Below, one piece after another: positions 1 to 13,900 of a DNA stretch of 64,000 nucleotides (its first letter is position 1; the number at the start of each line of letters is the position of its first letter). The notes under the pieces are model-generated. The model worked only from the letters and a program-made list of their open reading frames with translations, was not told the origin of the DNA and did not search any database. Where the stretch lies: NCBI GenBank assembly GCA_000727475.1, contig KL647312.1, positions 1,934,793 to 1,998,792 of the forward strand, read 5' to 3'. Made by a program: the position numbers and the translations under genes. This stretch comes from Sarcocystis neurona (lineage: Eukaryota; Apicomplexa; Conoidasida; Eucoccidiorida; Sarcocystidae).

Positions 1-1178
1 CCGTGCTGCTTAACCATTTTTACCAACGAGGTCCAGTTTTTCAGTGTGTCGCCCTCTGCAAGAATGGATAGTGCCGAGAAACGCATTGACGGCAATCCCA
101 ACGGTAACAGTGACGATAATCCATGCGCTGCCTGAAGCCCTAACCCTTCGGAACTTGCTGCTGCGTTTTCAAAGTCGAATGCGCCTGCTACCGTGTTCAA
201 AATGTCTTCCAACGACCCGCCGCTGGGATCGCTATGCAGCAGCGACAGAATCGGCCCGCCTTCTCCGTGCCTAGAAATTGTCTCCATCCTTTGCTCCTTC
301 TCAATGGCACCTCGATCCAGCTCCGGGAATGCTGGGGGGAGCACGTGTCGTGCTGTATATTCATCACCTGGTGCAGTAAAGCCTGTGTGCACTGCTGGTG
401 CCGCACCGCCTTCTGCACTACGGAGAAACTGTTGTCTGGCTATTGTGTCTACTCCGCGGGGGTTATTTGGTATTCTCCCTGATGGAATATCCCGATCACT
501 TCCTGCAGCTGCGGCTGAATTTTCTTGCGCCGCTGTGCCGCTGACTATTGCGGCGTTCCACTGTTGTAGCTGCTGCTGCTGCAGCGCAGCGAGAAGCGCC
601 TCCATTTCGTTAATATCCACCTCAACCGGAGATGGAGTCCGTCTATGCCCGAAAAGGCTTGCCATCGCAGCCTTCACTGCGGGGGCACCGCTTTCATTCC
701 ACCAGTGAAGAAGCCCCTTATTTTCACCGTTCAAACCCAAAAATTCGCTTAGATGCCGACGAGCTTTGTCAGCCACTCCTCTAGCTGCTACCAGTGTCTC
801 ACCTAAGCTTCCGTAGGAGTGTGTGGATTGCGGGGTTATCATTTGCTGGAAGTCCCTCTGTCTCATCATGTCCCCCAAACTCGAGGGCATCGCCTCGGAA
901 GGTGGCTCACCTTGTGTAGGGCTCCAGCCGGCCGAAAGGAGCAAATTCGTTTGCTCGGGAGTAAGACGAACTCCCTGCTGCGCCTCTCTCTCCAGCGTAG
1001 CCACCAGGGACGAAGCATTGCGCTGACGGAGTGCGGCAGTCAAACCTGACTGTGTTGAGCGTTGCAGCTGCTCTTCCCCCACGGCGGAACCTAGGCAAAA
1101 CCCATCTGGAGCAATGCAATTGCGTACCAGGAAGAGGACTACAACAACTACTGACCACATATGAAACACGGACTGCAT
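1..1178 (-). CDS. Putative secreted protein, C-terminus beyond window edge
   Basis: I do not recognise this protein. On the minus strand one frame stays open from an ATG at 1178 to position 1, giving 392 codons with no stop, so the gene continues to the left. The first about 25 residues look like a cleavable signal peptide: MQSVFHMW, then the core SVVVVVLFLV, then a polar stretch with Cys. The rest is soluble-looking, rich in Ala, Gln, Ser and Gly, with one short Gln run (LQQQQLQQ, around 950-lower coordinates near 585) and no further strong membrane segment. A secreted or organelle-routed protein is inferred; coccidian secretory proteins of this type are common. The reading frame remains open some way upstream of the ATG, and another minus frame between about 1200 and 1550 also looks coding, so a 5' exon cannot be excluded. 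Sure that it is coding, not of its function. Confidence 0.7.
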   Translation of the reverse strand, partial: MQSVFHMWSVVVVVLFLVRNCIAPDGFCLGSAVGEEQLQRSTQSGLTAALRQRNASSLVATLEREAQQGVRLTPEQTNLLLSAGWSPTQGEPPSEAMPSSLGDMMRQRDFQQMITPQSTHSYGSLGETLVAARGVADKARRHLSEFLGLNGENKGLLHWWNESGAPAVKAAMASLFGHRRTPSPVEVDINEMEALLAALQQQQLQQWNAAIVSGTAAQENSAAAAGSDRDIPSGRIPNNPRGVDTIARQQFLRSAEGGAAPAVHTGFTAPGDEYTARHVLPPAFPELDRGAIEKEQRMETISRHGEGGPILSLLHSDPSGGSLEDILNTVAGAFDFENAAASSEGLGLQAAHGLSSLLPLGLPSMRFSALSILAEGDTLKNWTSLVKMVKQH

Positions 1179-4100
1179 TTTGATGCGGTGAAGAACGCAG
1201 CGCGACTTCAGCTTCTGCGGTGGCCAGTGCTGCGGGGTTTTCGCGAGCGTCGTCCAGGCGTTCCGCCACCTGGGGAGAACCAGCAGAGACGTCCGCAGAA
1301 TCCAGAATGCTAACTGCCACTCTGGGGCAGCAAGTATTGAAGTCGCCTCCAAAAGATAACACTCGGAAAATGGTTACAACTGCACTGATTGCTGGAACGT
1401 GCCGTGCTCTGATGTGTTCAGGAAGTAGACACGGATGACTCGGAGAGACGGCAGCAGCCACACTAGTAGAGGTAGTACTACGACGAAGCGAAGGCGTGCA
1501 GCGCTTGCTTTGGAACATTGCCGTACTTACTACGCTGCGGCATTCCAGCAACTTTGCAATGCAGGCACACCAGTGTTAGTTCCGAGACAGAATGGTGCTA
1601 GCAGCACCTCCACCACATCTCTTCATCAAAACCGCGCCGCAGCACCACCACCACCAGCACCCTGTGCAGGCGATGCTCCACCAGCGGGAGCTACTTCACG
1701 CCCCATGTAGGTCAGCCGTGTCTGTGAATCAACTGCAGCTTGAGTCATCTGCACGTCACGTTCAAATGATGCAAGCCGGAGCGTAGGGGGACTCTGGAAT
1801 ACGAAAACAGTCGACGAGACTGGGTCAAACAGCTGGAAACCGGGCGTGCGTAAGCCGGGGTTCCTTCGGTGCATTGTGGAACATTGGCATCTGAATAGAC
1901 GCGTAAACTTCGTTTCACTGTAGACACGTGTACGATATTCGAATAAAAAAGGCATACCACAGTACTGGTATACCTGGTGGCGGAGCAAATCCGCTCTGGC
2001 AGACGCTCAGAATAGTAATCAGCAGCCCCAGATACCCAGAGATACACCGTCGGAAGCAACGAGGCGTTCTTTAGATATACGTGCGCACAAATGCTGTGTG
2101 CAAAGTGGTTTTGCAGAGGCAAACTGCGTGGAATACTGTGCGAGATCCAAACAATCATACATCGCGCTACCACGAAGTGATACGGCTATACTACTCGTAG
2201 ATCTTGACACGTGACTTGAAAACCCTGCGGGCACTTTTTGTAAACTCCATAAAGTCCACAGGCCCTTCGTATACTCGTACAGAAACAATGACATCGCAAG
2301 GTGTAACAGCTGTGTCCGTCGGACACACCGTGTATGCGCGTTTCACAGTACATCCTCGTAAATGGGATCACTTCGGGCTTTCCCTATTCATAACCTGAAG
2401 CGTGCCTGCTACGCTACAATTAAAAAGACGTAGGGGGACGAATATCTACACCTCTAGATGGATGCTCCGTCAGCCAAATTTACGCATTTGCACGGATGCG
2501 TAGACAGTGGCAGCAGTCCGTGTCCCTTAATCGAGCTACAACTTGCACGGTTGTCACGCTTCACGTGAGAGCTACGCACTCAAGAAGCAGCGATCCAGCT
2601 ACAAAGTGATGCCCTTCTTCTGTAACGCAAAAGCATCCTTTTTACGCTGGAAGCCTAGTGGCTGTGGCGATGAGGGCAGTCAAGATTGTTATATATGATA
2701 TGAGGACTTTGACGGGAAGGTTCGGCAACTTGTACTGCTGCTGCAGAAAGCGTAGCCATGTCAGTTGCAGCCAACGATATAGCTATGATGATTAGTCGTT
2801 GTCGGAGAAAGGGAATGCTGAATCTTGTTGAGAGATTCAGCATGCAGATTCTGCGGTGCTTTCAGGTTCCCCGTGACCCGAAGTGAACTCGACGGCACTC
2901 TCTTCGACGAACACCTTTTTTTGATACGGTTCTTCGGCTCCGAATTCTGGTTTTTGGGAGGTACCGCGTTCAACGAGCTATACACATTTCGTTGGTGATG
3001 TACGTGTTTCCCTGAGTTGTACAACACGCCGACGCCTGCCCGGTTTGTGACGGTGTCAGCCTGTCTGTCTCTCTGTAGATACATAATATATATATAAATG
3101 TATATGCGCATAAGCGTATAAATGCAAATGTCTCCAGTCTAAAGGAGGTATGGCATATCCGGGTTGTTTGCAAACAGTTCTATTGTGAGCATTCAAGGCT
3201 TTCGAATAGGTACCTACTGTGTGACACTCGGCCGGCTACATTTTTGAGAGGGAGTGCCTTGTAGTCACCAGTCCCGACAAATAGGTGCGCATTGTCCCAG
3301 CAAGATCCAATTAGAGGTCTGCAGCATTCTACAGTCCTGCAAACTGCCACATCTTATCTTTTCTTTGAGCAGGACAGTACCACAATGCACCACAGGGAGC
3401 GCAGGAATTCGACACTACACCTCATGCCAGACATGTGAGTCCCTAGTTCGAGCCAAGTCAGCACGTGCTGTCTCAGCAGACAAGTACTACAGAAATCACA
3501 CTACCTGTCCACACAAATGGGCACATCTCCGTGCCTTGTGCCTGCCTATTTATGTACATATATATATATATATGTCTATGCTGATTGTTTAAGGAGATCT
3601 ATTAATGCCGTGGATCAGCTTCTAATGTGATATCTGTTCCTGTCGACTTTTCATCAAAAACTACATCTGTACAAGAGAAAACGTCGGCATTACAAGTCAG
3701 CACACCTGTGTACACATTAGCCCGCTGCATTGTTGGACTGGAGGTGTGCCGGCTTGCTGCATGCTACTCTTTCGTTAATCCAAAAATTCACTTGAAGACC
3801 ATCTGAGTATCTATTAGTGTGTCTGCTGTACACCGAACGACAGACTGACATAATACTGTGAAGACGTTGAATCAGTCTCAACGTAAGGAAGCAGCTTTTT
3901 CACGAAGGTGAACTGACTAATAAAGAAAGGCCACTGCGCTAGGAGATGCATTCTGCAGAAAGTCGAGGTGACCGATCAAGGAAAGCTGCTACACTACGGC
4001 GAATTTGACACTGGTGCAAAATCTGATATTATTAATCAGTGCGCCTCTAACATATACGTCACATATTAACAAGGATTTTCAAGCCAACGTATTGAGGGAG

Positions 4101-4934
4101 AAGTGATGCAAATATTCGTTCTTGTATATGTATTTGTACGCAATATTACGTACACGTATATCTTCGTCACCTCGTGGTTCTCTGCACTCGCTGAAGCACC
4201 AGAATTTTCTCTCTTTTACCGCTACAAGGTTGCTGGACCAGAGATCCGAGATCGTAGACGAGCACTGCACACCTTTTCCAGGCAGCGATAGTCCAGCACC
4301 ACATTGACCCCGTACGCCTATACGATCTAGCATTGGTTGCCAGGTAGACTGCAGATCCTGCTATCGACAAGAAGCCGCGACGTCGACGCAGCCGCCTCAA
4401 ACTGGGAGACCAGCTGAATAGTGGAATGCTTCATTTGGCCTCGAAAAATATGCGACAAAGGAGCTCTGCGTGTCGTTGTGTACGGGAGCTGAGTAAACTT
4501 CACACTGGTAAGTTGGAGACGATCTGCACCGTAAGGTCTGCCCTTGTGAGTTGCTCGCGGTGAGGCACTGCAGCGCTTCCCTTTCAGTAACGTGCTTTCA
4601 TTACCTGATACGCGACCACCTACCAGTTGTGTCTCAGAAGTGCAGCAGGCTGTCCTTCTGACACAGAACTGCAGCCACCAGTGGTTATAGCAAAATGTGT
4701 ATGTTCTTTCTTAAGTTTTGTGCTTATATCTTGTGAATTAGTGTACTCTAGACTGTCGCCCGAACGATCGGGAGGGAATTGCTCTGTTGTGCCCAGCAGC
4801 GTACACTGCCACCTTTGACCGGTTTTTGTGTGCCCTGGTAGCCCTCTACAGACCATTTAAAATAAGTGCTTCTATCAGCCTGGCTGGCCAACCGTGAAGA
4901 AACGCGTGGTACACAGATCTCCACCTGCAAAGAC

Positions 4935-4977
4935 GTACATACATACATACGTACATACATACATACATACACACATG
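4935..4977. repeat. ACAT microsatellite
   Basis: About ten tandem copies of the tetranucleotide ACAT/TACA, with two interrupting GTAC units. Intergenic. Confidence 0.85.
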
Positions 4978-7900
4978 AGTATACACTGACGGCATGTATG
5001 TAAAAATATACTTGTACGGTCCTAGAATCGAAGTGACGTGCAGCACTGAATGTTTTTGCCTACTCAGACGATGTCGCCTAAAGTTTCCTCGTCAGCTTGA
5101 ATCCGTGTCAAACATCATATCTGCTCTACGGTAGAGATACATTGGTGGCTGGAGAGGGTGTGACTTTCGGTGAGGCGTTTCCGGTTTGACGTATCTCATA
5201 CGTGCACCTGTCCGTCCTGTAATGCATGGACGCAAACATGTGTCCACGTTTGCGTGAAAGGGTAGTACTGCTTTCACGCGACTGCTGCGGAGGTACTGAC
5301 CAAAAATTTTTATTCTCCAGCGTTGCAGTTGATCATCCTTTTATCTGCTGTAGTGTGGAGTCGCTTCAACGTACAGACGCACTCGTGAATGCTTCTACGC
5401 TCCACGTACCATATTTCTGAATCCGTACAGCCGTATAAGCACACACTTGCATATTTGTACATTTCGTTGTATGCTTGCCCTTTAAAACATCTTTATGCGT
5501 AGAGCCAACTGATCTTGTTTAGATTCTACAGAGCGACGGAAGACGTCGGAGTACCTGGTTCAATAAGGATCATATTTTTACTCACGACGTGACCTGCGAG
5601 TGGAAGAACGGTACACGCTGTAGAGCCTACGCGCTATTGCCAAAAAAGGAAAAACATCTTATTTTCAACCACGCGCTGAATCTGCTTCTTGACTAGTACC
5701 ACCTTCTGTTAGCATCGCGTTTCTGCTAACGCTTACTGCGGAGTTTATTATTCCGTTCTATCGATTTCTTTTTGTACGCAGTGTTCAAGCACTGCTGCGA
5801 ATGCTGTCACAACTCATATTTATATACACAAAGTTTAAATTGTGCACTGCTATCCAGTCTACTGCAGTAGGAGAAGAGAAGACACATTTTTCGTCACGAT
5901 GGTATAATTAGGCTTCTGTAGAAAGTGCACTGGTGCACGGTGAATATATCGAGGTCTTGCTCACGCTTTTAGGGTCTGGGCACCGTTCGTCCAGATTCTA
6001 GCGTCAAACGTACCCAAGCTGATCTGCTTCAACCTCCGTATCTACACTGGCACATTCACGTATACGCGCAGAGATATAGGTACGTATATACTTCCATCCA
6101 CAAAGTTGTAGAGGTCTGCTTCTTTCGGCCCAACTTCTCGGAGTCTTCTCCTGTGGGATATCCAGTCACATACTTTACGAAGGCCGGCTTCTTCTGCCTG
6201 TACTTTCCTTCACGGCTGAGAACAGAGCTTGCGCTTTCTGTTCCCGAACGAGGAAATGATCTCCTTTCCACCAAGAAGGGGCGTATGTGCATAATGTGAT
6301 GTTACGCGGATGCTGCTTGTTGTGAGAAAAACAAAGTTAAATAACTTCCTGTGCGCAGTTCCATCAGCCTGGATGCACGTGAACTTCTAAGTGTAGTGCA
6401 TCGTGAAGATCCGCATACAAGTAGGTACTCATTTTCTACGCCATGTGTGACCATACGTGGGTGCTGATACACTTACTCCTTCTACACCTTGTAGCGCATG
6501 TATCGAACAAGATCAAGGAATTTGAAAACGTACGCACACGCCCAGCACTCTGCTCGACTACTTTTTAGAAGTACACTGTCTCGGTAGTGCTTTACTAAAG
6601 AAGGTAGAATCGCAACCAGAATGCTGACATTTAAAACCTGTAATCAGTTCAGTCTACGCATAAGCCTTATAGGTGTGCAGACGGATGTTGATAGGGGAAA
6701 CTTCACTTCCCTGGAGGGCTACTGCTGTGTTTCACGTCTCCATTTTGCATCACAAGGGCGAGAATACAGTAGCTGACCCACGTCGTTACTGATTTTTGGT
6801 GGCACCCCATAAGAGCGGTTCACTTTTTCCTTCCGACTGTGCTGTTGTGGAAAAAAAATGGCGAAGCAGCAGCTTCATTTTCTCCGTACTTTGTCGCTGC
6901 AGTGTGGTAGACAGCTGCTCTGTGTCCTGAGTAACTTCAGCCATAAGATGCCTGCGAGATAGCTAAACCAGTGTCTTCGCATCTGCGTAGGTTTTCGACA
7001 CGACGAATAGTATCCGTTCTACCCGATCCACCTCCTTAGGGTTTGGCAGTAAAATGCGCGGCACTTCCCTAGTATGAGACGAAAGTTAAGTAGCCGATGC
7101 TTTTTGTGCACACTCGTTCGTGTCCTGATGTGAAGACGCAGGTAGAGGTGCACCTGCTTCGGGAGCAGGGTGAAGTTGTGCAAAAGTGCGTTTGTTGAAG
7201 GCTTCGAATTTTTTTTCGCAGAACGTCCTACGTGGAGGGACGCAACATTGGGAACGTAAACGTCTGTAGGTTTTGCAACCAGAACTGTAGAGTGACCTAA
7301 ATCCCGAACGAAGAAGAAACGCAGAGTAGCTCGAGCGGCAGGTACATGCAGCCCCTCCAAGTCGCATGTGTACAGTTTCTAAATTGCCCAGGTCATGGTA
7401 ATTTTCACAACACATACGCTGATCGGCATAAGTTAATATATATATATATATATATACATCTATGCTGCACGTCACTGAGAGCTGACCGATGTACGAAAAT
7501 ACTTAATATCATAGGGGACACAGACGCATACATTATAGAAGTGGGCAGCAAAGTGAACTTTCCGTGACGCACGTGTGGATGTTTTTTTGCGCAATTTCAC
7601 CTCTACTGCTGTACTTTGCCACTATGCCTACTTAACCCAACTGTCCGTTTGATAAGATATCAAATTAGGCCTCTATCTGCGCTACATGCCAAACAGGGCG
7701 CTCGGGATGCTTTTTAGATACAGGAAAGTGTACGAGAAGCCTATGGCGCCGGCGTCGACGAGCTTTCCATTTGCAAGTCGCACATGAAACTATCTGTGCA
7801 TTTGTTTCCGTAGCGTACTCTATCCCTTCTGTATGTGTTGCTACTGAACGTATCAGTTAAGAGAAGAAACATAATCTTTTCGACGACGTCCCACACTTCG

Positions 7901-8121
7901 CCTGTCATTTAATATCGTATCAAATGGCTAGCGGCGCTGACAAGATTAACTCGAAATGTGAAGGAGGCTGCAGCGCCTCCAGAATTTACGTGCGCGACCA
8001 GGGTTTACGTGCGTGTCCGTCGAAATTGCGGAACCTCAAAGTCCAGATGAGCTTGTCCGTTCGCACCATCCAGGTTTTCCTCCCCTTGCGTCCTTAGTGA
8101 GGTCTGAGAAAGTAGCACTGC

Positions 8122-8408
8122 GAGCACTTGATTTCAAGGATAAGTGCTGCTGGAGACGCCTACCTACACGCAGGCATGTTCACGCGTCTACACACGTAGG
8201 TGCTTACAGGCAAGCAGTAACAAGTAGTAAAAGACAAATGAACTGCGTAATCAATGAGTACATCTTGGGAGCACTTGATTTCAATGATAACCGCTGCTGA
8301 AGACGCCTACCTATCCGCAGGCATGTTCACGCGTCTACACACGGAGGAGCTTACAGGCAAGCAGTAACAAGTAGTAAAAGACAAATGAACTGCGTAATCA
8401 ATGAATAG
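8122..8408. repeat. 147-bp direct tandem duplication
   Basis: Two adjacent copies begin with GAGCACTTGATTTCAA at 8122 and at 8269. They stay nearly identical for about 135 bases, through GGCATGTTCACGCGTCTACA and then CAAGCAGTAACAAGTAGTAA, and end at AATCAATGA. Differences are scattered point changes. No coding sequence is evident; a 95-residue frame crossing copy one ends inside copy two. Confidence 0.9.
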
Positions 8409-10425
8409 TTAGGACAGCAGAGATATCCGAGTGCCTCGAGATACTTTAATGCTGTTTTGATTTTCTTCTCCGTAAATCAACAAGAGTACTTCGGCTACAT
8501 ACATGCTCAGGCCTACAGAAACGCGCGGCAGTGACCTAAGAGTTCACCAGTGTCCATATTTACTAATGATCATGTTGTACCTGCGTAGTTTCTGCTAGGA
8601 ATTCAGTGCTGCCACGTAGTGGCGTAAACCATGGGCAAGCAGCACTCTCGCGGCAGCTTGCAGTTCTACGAATATTAGAGGAATACGGAAATCAACTGGT
8701 AAAAGTGTACAAACGTACACGTATGCGCTTGCGGGATTAGACAGGAATCCTTGGACCCCATGCGAAAAAGAATGCCTGTGGCATTTCTACATGCATTTGC
8801 TCTGCGCTGCAGCGGCAGTTGTTGAGCGTCCCCGTGCTCTGTGTCTCGCGCTCCGGCGCTGCTAAGCAGTGTCGTAGTCTTGCGTCGTGACCGGACCCAA
8901 CTGTATTACGCTACTGCCGATGGTGTTTATGCAGCTGATGCCGTTTGAGCGAGGAACACCCTTTTTGCTAGCGGCTGATGAACAGTGGCAATATACAGCA
9001 GGGCTGTTTTTATGTTAGCACGCGCATTCGAAAGACGCGAAGAGAGAGAGGCACCAATGCCAGAGGGAGGAGCAGCAAACGCCTGGCTGCATGCACTCCC
9101 AGAATTCTTCTGTTATCGACCAGCCGGCGGTTATACACAGATATTTAATATACATATATATGTATGTATGCTTTACATATGTACACGCATATGTAATTAC
9201 CACAGACCCGGTCAGTTATCAGAATACTGCTGGCCTTTGCTGACGGGTCAATCAGTGTGCGCGGTGCAGGTGTATCGAAATGCAAACGTCTCTGCACCTA
9301 CGCGACCACACCGATACGTGTCCACATACCCCCGGCTGGTAAAAGAAGTTCAGATGCGTAGACGCACCTGTAGTTGATGCAGGCGTACAGCACTGATGCG
9401 CGCGGACGCATCTGTGTGTGAGAGTTGCGCCCGCTGTCTATTTCTTCGTCCGGCTTCCCCCAGACGTGAAGTACGCTCTCTTCACTTGCGACACCGCAGC
9501 TGCGAGATAAAGACCGCAGTCGAGTGGTCGTCCTCTTCACGAGGAAAAAAAGCAGACGGAACACGGAAGCAGGTGAATTCCGGGAGTTTCTCTAGGTATC
9601 ATCGACGGTATTCAACATTCTCCCGTCTTCTGTTTCCCCTTGCTGCAGTTGGAAAACAAATGCATTTGCATTTCACCCCTTAACCCCGAGTAACCGCGGT
9701 ATACCAGGTGTAGTAGTGGTAGGACACCACTGCTAGTTCCAGTACTCCTGTCACCGCTCGTAGCGTGCTCCCAGGCGTACTCTTGGTCTCATCACCAGCA
9801 GCTGTCTACTTTTATTACCTCCCCTACTATTGTTTCTACCACTGCTACAACTCCGGACAGAAGGCTTACAGATACACTGTACATTCTTGTGATCAGAGAG
9901 ACGGGGTACTTGGGACTTCACAAAAGATCACGCACCGTACGTACACAAAGTGTACTCAACCATATGGTCATCCTTGTAACAGGAGAGCTAGGCATGGAGG
10001 CCAACTAACTACGAGTAACATCTCAGCTACTATCGTGCGCACACCCACAACCACTGCTACTAATATTTATTACCATTAGTGCTTCAACCGCAACAGCAAA
10101 TCCTTTGGCTGCTTTTGCTTCCGTCAGTATTGCCCACTGCTGCTTCTCCCAGTAATACCATTCAGGCACGCGTGGAACGCGTGTGTGTATCGATCTTTGA
10201 TTATTACGACGCGTACCTGTACTCATAGCAAGCCACGCACAACACAACATCGGCAATCTATGTCCCGTGTGTAGACCCAGGCGGCTGTTCTTGTTACAAC
10301 TCGGTTTCCCTGTACACGTGTGACAAATGTCGGAGCAGGTGCCCGCCCGGCCACGTCTACTTTTCTGAAAGTGAAGCCAATTTTCCCCCGGGGGGTGTGT
10401 CTGCCCAACGAGTCGCGCCGTTCTC

Positions 10426-10720
10426 TTTTCTTCTTTTTCTTTGTTCTCGTCAGCTTCCTATTCTTCCGCGCCCGGGGTGTCGTCTGTGTCTGGCGACGGT
10501 CGACGTTCCTGTCGGCACTGCTCTTCTTTTTTATCCACGCTACTCTCTTCTTTTCTCTTTTTCTTCTCTTTCTTTTTTTCTTTTTTTTTTCTTCTCCTTC
10601 TTCTGCTTTTGATATCTCTGCGGCGTGTAGTCTTTCTGTCCCGCCCTGGGTTCCTCTGTTCCATTTCTCTTCTGTCAGGTTTTCGTCGGCTGCCTCTTCT
10701 TTTCTCCCGTTTTTTAACGT
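10426..10720 (+). repeat. Pyrimidine tract upstream of PdxT
   Basis: The plus strand is almost only C and T (CTTTTCTTCTTTTTCT style) for about 300 bases, ending about 200 bases before the PdxT ATG. It is probably 5' flank or leader. On the minus strand it makes a spurious Lys/Arg/Glu-rich frame. Confidence 0.7.
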
Positions 10721-10915
10721 CACTTGAAGTTCCTCGTTTCCTGTTCCTCTCTTGGTCCCGCCCCTCACCTGCTTTTGTGTGTCACAAAGTCCGTGTGTAG
10801 CGTCTTCTTGTTCGTCTTCGAGCTTCCTTGTTGCTTCTCCATCCGAGCCTGCTGCTCTGCTGTTTGTGCAGCCGTCGAACCGCAGGCCGTCGAACAAAGA
10901 CCACGAGCGGCACCG

Positions 10916-13900
10916 ATGGATACTTCTAGCCACTCGGAGGCAAACTGCGCTGCAGCGCTATCACCAGCCGAAACTCCGATGCCAGCAGCCGCAGCGACAA
11001 CAGCAGAGAAAGGACGAAATGAACAGCAAAGAGAAGTCATCACTGTAGGGGTTCTCGCCTTGCAAGGGGCATTTTCTAATCATATCGCTGCCTTCCGACG
11101 CCTCGAACTCGGGAGGAGTCTTCACGTAAAACAAGTGGGTTCTAGTCGCAGCCACAGAATCAAAAGGAGAAAGTTAACCTTCGCTGATACAACGCGCTCG
11201 AGTGATGTACTCTGCATTTCACGTATAAATATATATATATATACATACATACGTATAGTCGCAGACGTAAATTTATGTCTGAGCAAAATTAGTTGTTGAT
11301 GTATATGGGTGGCCTGTCCTGCATATGTGCTTTATCTGCTCAGAGTCGTAGATGTCTGTAGCTTGGACCTAGTATTGCACATATATGTATACACACATAT
11401 ACGTGTGTGTATATGTGTGAGAGGGGAAGACATAAAAAGAGCACCGGTTTTTGTCTTGCCAAGCGAGGCATAAACTTATCTACAAATCTTCGACTCGTAC
11501 ACCAGCGCCCTGTGTAAACCAAGCCCGCGGTGGAGAAGACTCCCCACAACCATATAAATTCGATGTCCGCGTGGTTATAGAGGCACAAGCGCGCCTACGT
11601 ACGCAACTATACACTATATATTCACACTTGTAAGCACGAGGGAACAATACAAGTCTGTACGTATATATAGAAATATATATGTGTATGGAAGTCGTAGTGT
11701 TCAGACGTACGTGTCGTTCCATTCGCGTATGGATGGTGTCTAGCACAGGAAGGGCCCTATGTGTGTACGTCCATCACGTGTATACACACCGACGCTCGTA
11801 AGCCAAAGTGACAGATCCTGTGTATATGATGTGTATAGATGAAGTGATCAAACGTGCCCTTTTTTGATGAATCGAAACCTATTCATAGTGTATGAGTGTC
11901 TACAAAAACAGACCCTCCGCGGGCTTCAAGAAGCAAATGCTGTGGTGCGTACCTGCAGGTACCCCCTTGTGCCAATACAAGTGTTTCCACGCCCATATGT
12001 TGGTTGTGTAGGTATGCGTCTCTGAACATCTGTGTAGACATATATAAGCCCGCGTGGTACGTAGGAGACACTCTGGCAGAGAAGGGAGACACGTTGTAAG
12101 CGTGTCTGTTGTCCCTCACACGGAAGAGACATATCTGATAAACAGGTCCGTCCTTGCCTGCGAACCTGCGTACATTCGTTTGTACACGTTTGCGTCTTTC
12201 TGGTGGAGTCTTGAGGAGACTCTCCTTGTCGAACGGATGAAGAGAATCCCGGGCAATATTTGTTTGCTGCTGTCTGAGCGCGTGCTGCGCAGGTGCGACT
12301 GCCCGCCGAACTGCAGCACGTGGACGCACTGGTCATTCCCGGTGGCGAGAGTACATGCATGCGAATCATAGGAGGAGAGACAATGATACAGGTATATATA
12401 TCACACTTGAGTGTGCGTTCCTGTCTTTTGTTGACTTCTTTTAATCGAGTTGTTCATTTACATCTATGCTGGGGTGCCGTACATGTACAAATATATATGT
12501 ATGTGGATAGATATATGCGTATTATCTGTGTGTACGTGTGTGCGTGCAGTTGATGTATTCCTGTACATTCGTACATACACGTATATATATATATATATGC
12601 GTATGTACAGAATATGTTTCTACTATGTGAGAGTGCAGCAGTTGTGTCTGTGTACGTTCAAATAAATATATATGTATATATGCGTAGAATTTATTCATGC
12701 GAATGTGTGCGTGTAGGAGACATATTCGTTTACATTCACATGTACGTGTGTGTGCGTATTACTAATTTATACGAATGTGTGCGAGCAGCAGATACAGACG
12801 TACACATTTATATATACATATGTATATATGTCTACGTAGAGGTGGATACACAGGCGTGTGTAGTGTGTGCAGAGGGCGTGCTTCCCCTGTCCACGCATGC
12901 GTTTTACCGCGACCGACGACCCTACACACATTTTGCAGGTAGACACGCCTATCCAGCAGGTGGAAAGACTTCGTCGACGTCTTCTGCAGTTTCTTTGTGG
13001 AAATGTGGCATCCCTCGGGTCAATAACGTAACCCGTCTTCTTCAACGAGTTAGCAACTGTTCTTGTCGTTTCCACCGAAGAAAAGAACGAGCAGCTCCAG
13101 GACCTCTTCTCTTGGGAGGTGCTTCCGTCTTTATTTTCCCTCTGCGCGGCTGTTCACTTTGGTTCCTCACTCATGCCTCTCTTTCTTATTCCTATTCCTG
13201 CTCTCTTTATCCGTTCTCGTCTTTTCCTTCGTCCTCCTGGCTGCTGCTCGCGCTGCATCCGTGCCGTTCCATATGAGTGGAGAGAACGCATGCAGAAAGC
13301 TGCTCCCCACAGCAGGCCACACCGCACACAACTAGCCAGCTGCCCGAACGCATGCCTCGGCTGCTGCGGCGCGCCCGTGGCTTGGTGCTGCTGCTGTTCG
13401 TGAGCTTGTTGCATCTGTTGACGCGCGGCAAAATGTGGAACTGCCTCACGCCACTTCGTTTGCTGCAGTCGGTCCCACGGCGCAGTTCTTCAATTTTCGT
13501 TTCTGCGTGCTGCCCCGTAAAACCCCGATGCTGCTCGGGGTGCTTCATGTTGAGCGGCTGCTGCTGAGATGACTGCCGCCCGTAGAGCTGCTGCTGGACT
13601 GTCTGGTACTGTTGCTGGAGTTCCTGCTGCAGTGCACGCTGCAGGTGCTGCTACCGCCTGCCCAGCTCCTATCGATATTGCAGCAGGTGCTGCTACGAAG
13701 CTGCAGTGTTGCTGTTGCTGTGGCTCAGCTGGCCGCTGAGGTTGCTGGGGTGGCTGGCCCAGAAGTGGAATGAGCTGCTGTTGCAGCTGGTAGTCGTACC
13801 ATTGCTGCTGCTACTGCCCTACGTCTTGCAGCTGCGGGTGAAGCTCTTGCTGCTGCTGCTCCACGTCGAGGTAATGCTGCCATCAGTGCCGGAGTGGCTG

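Larger units (their letters stand above)
1179..10915. other. Gene-poor interval, no supportable gene
   Basis: Nearly 10 kb in which no frame stays open long enough, or has composition natural enough, to call a gene. Base composition is balanced and the sequence is mostly unique, unlike the repeat-rich introns to the right. Only short (TA)n or ACAT runs occur (around 3090, 3560, 4935, 7438 and 9150). The minus frame at 1200-1550 and the minus frame at 1626-1990 look weakly protein-like and might be 5' exons of the gene at the left edge. The last 500 bases, before the PdxT start, become strongly pyrimidine-rich. Confidence 0.5.

Noticed and set aside
3400..3460. GTTCGAGCC resembling a tRNA T-arm
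   Set aside because: No matching acceptor stem, anticodon arm or D-arm could be drawn around it. No tRNA or rRNA gene was found elsewhere by eye, though a covariance-model scan would be decisive.
10223..10933. Minus-strand 236-codon frame rich in Lys, Arg and Glu
   Set aside because: It is the complement of the pyrimidine tract upstream of PdxT; composition follows the repeat and no domain is present.
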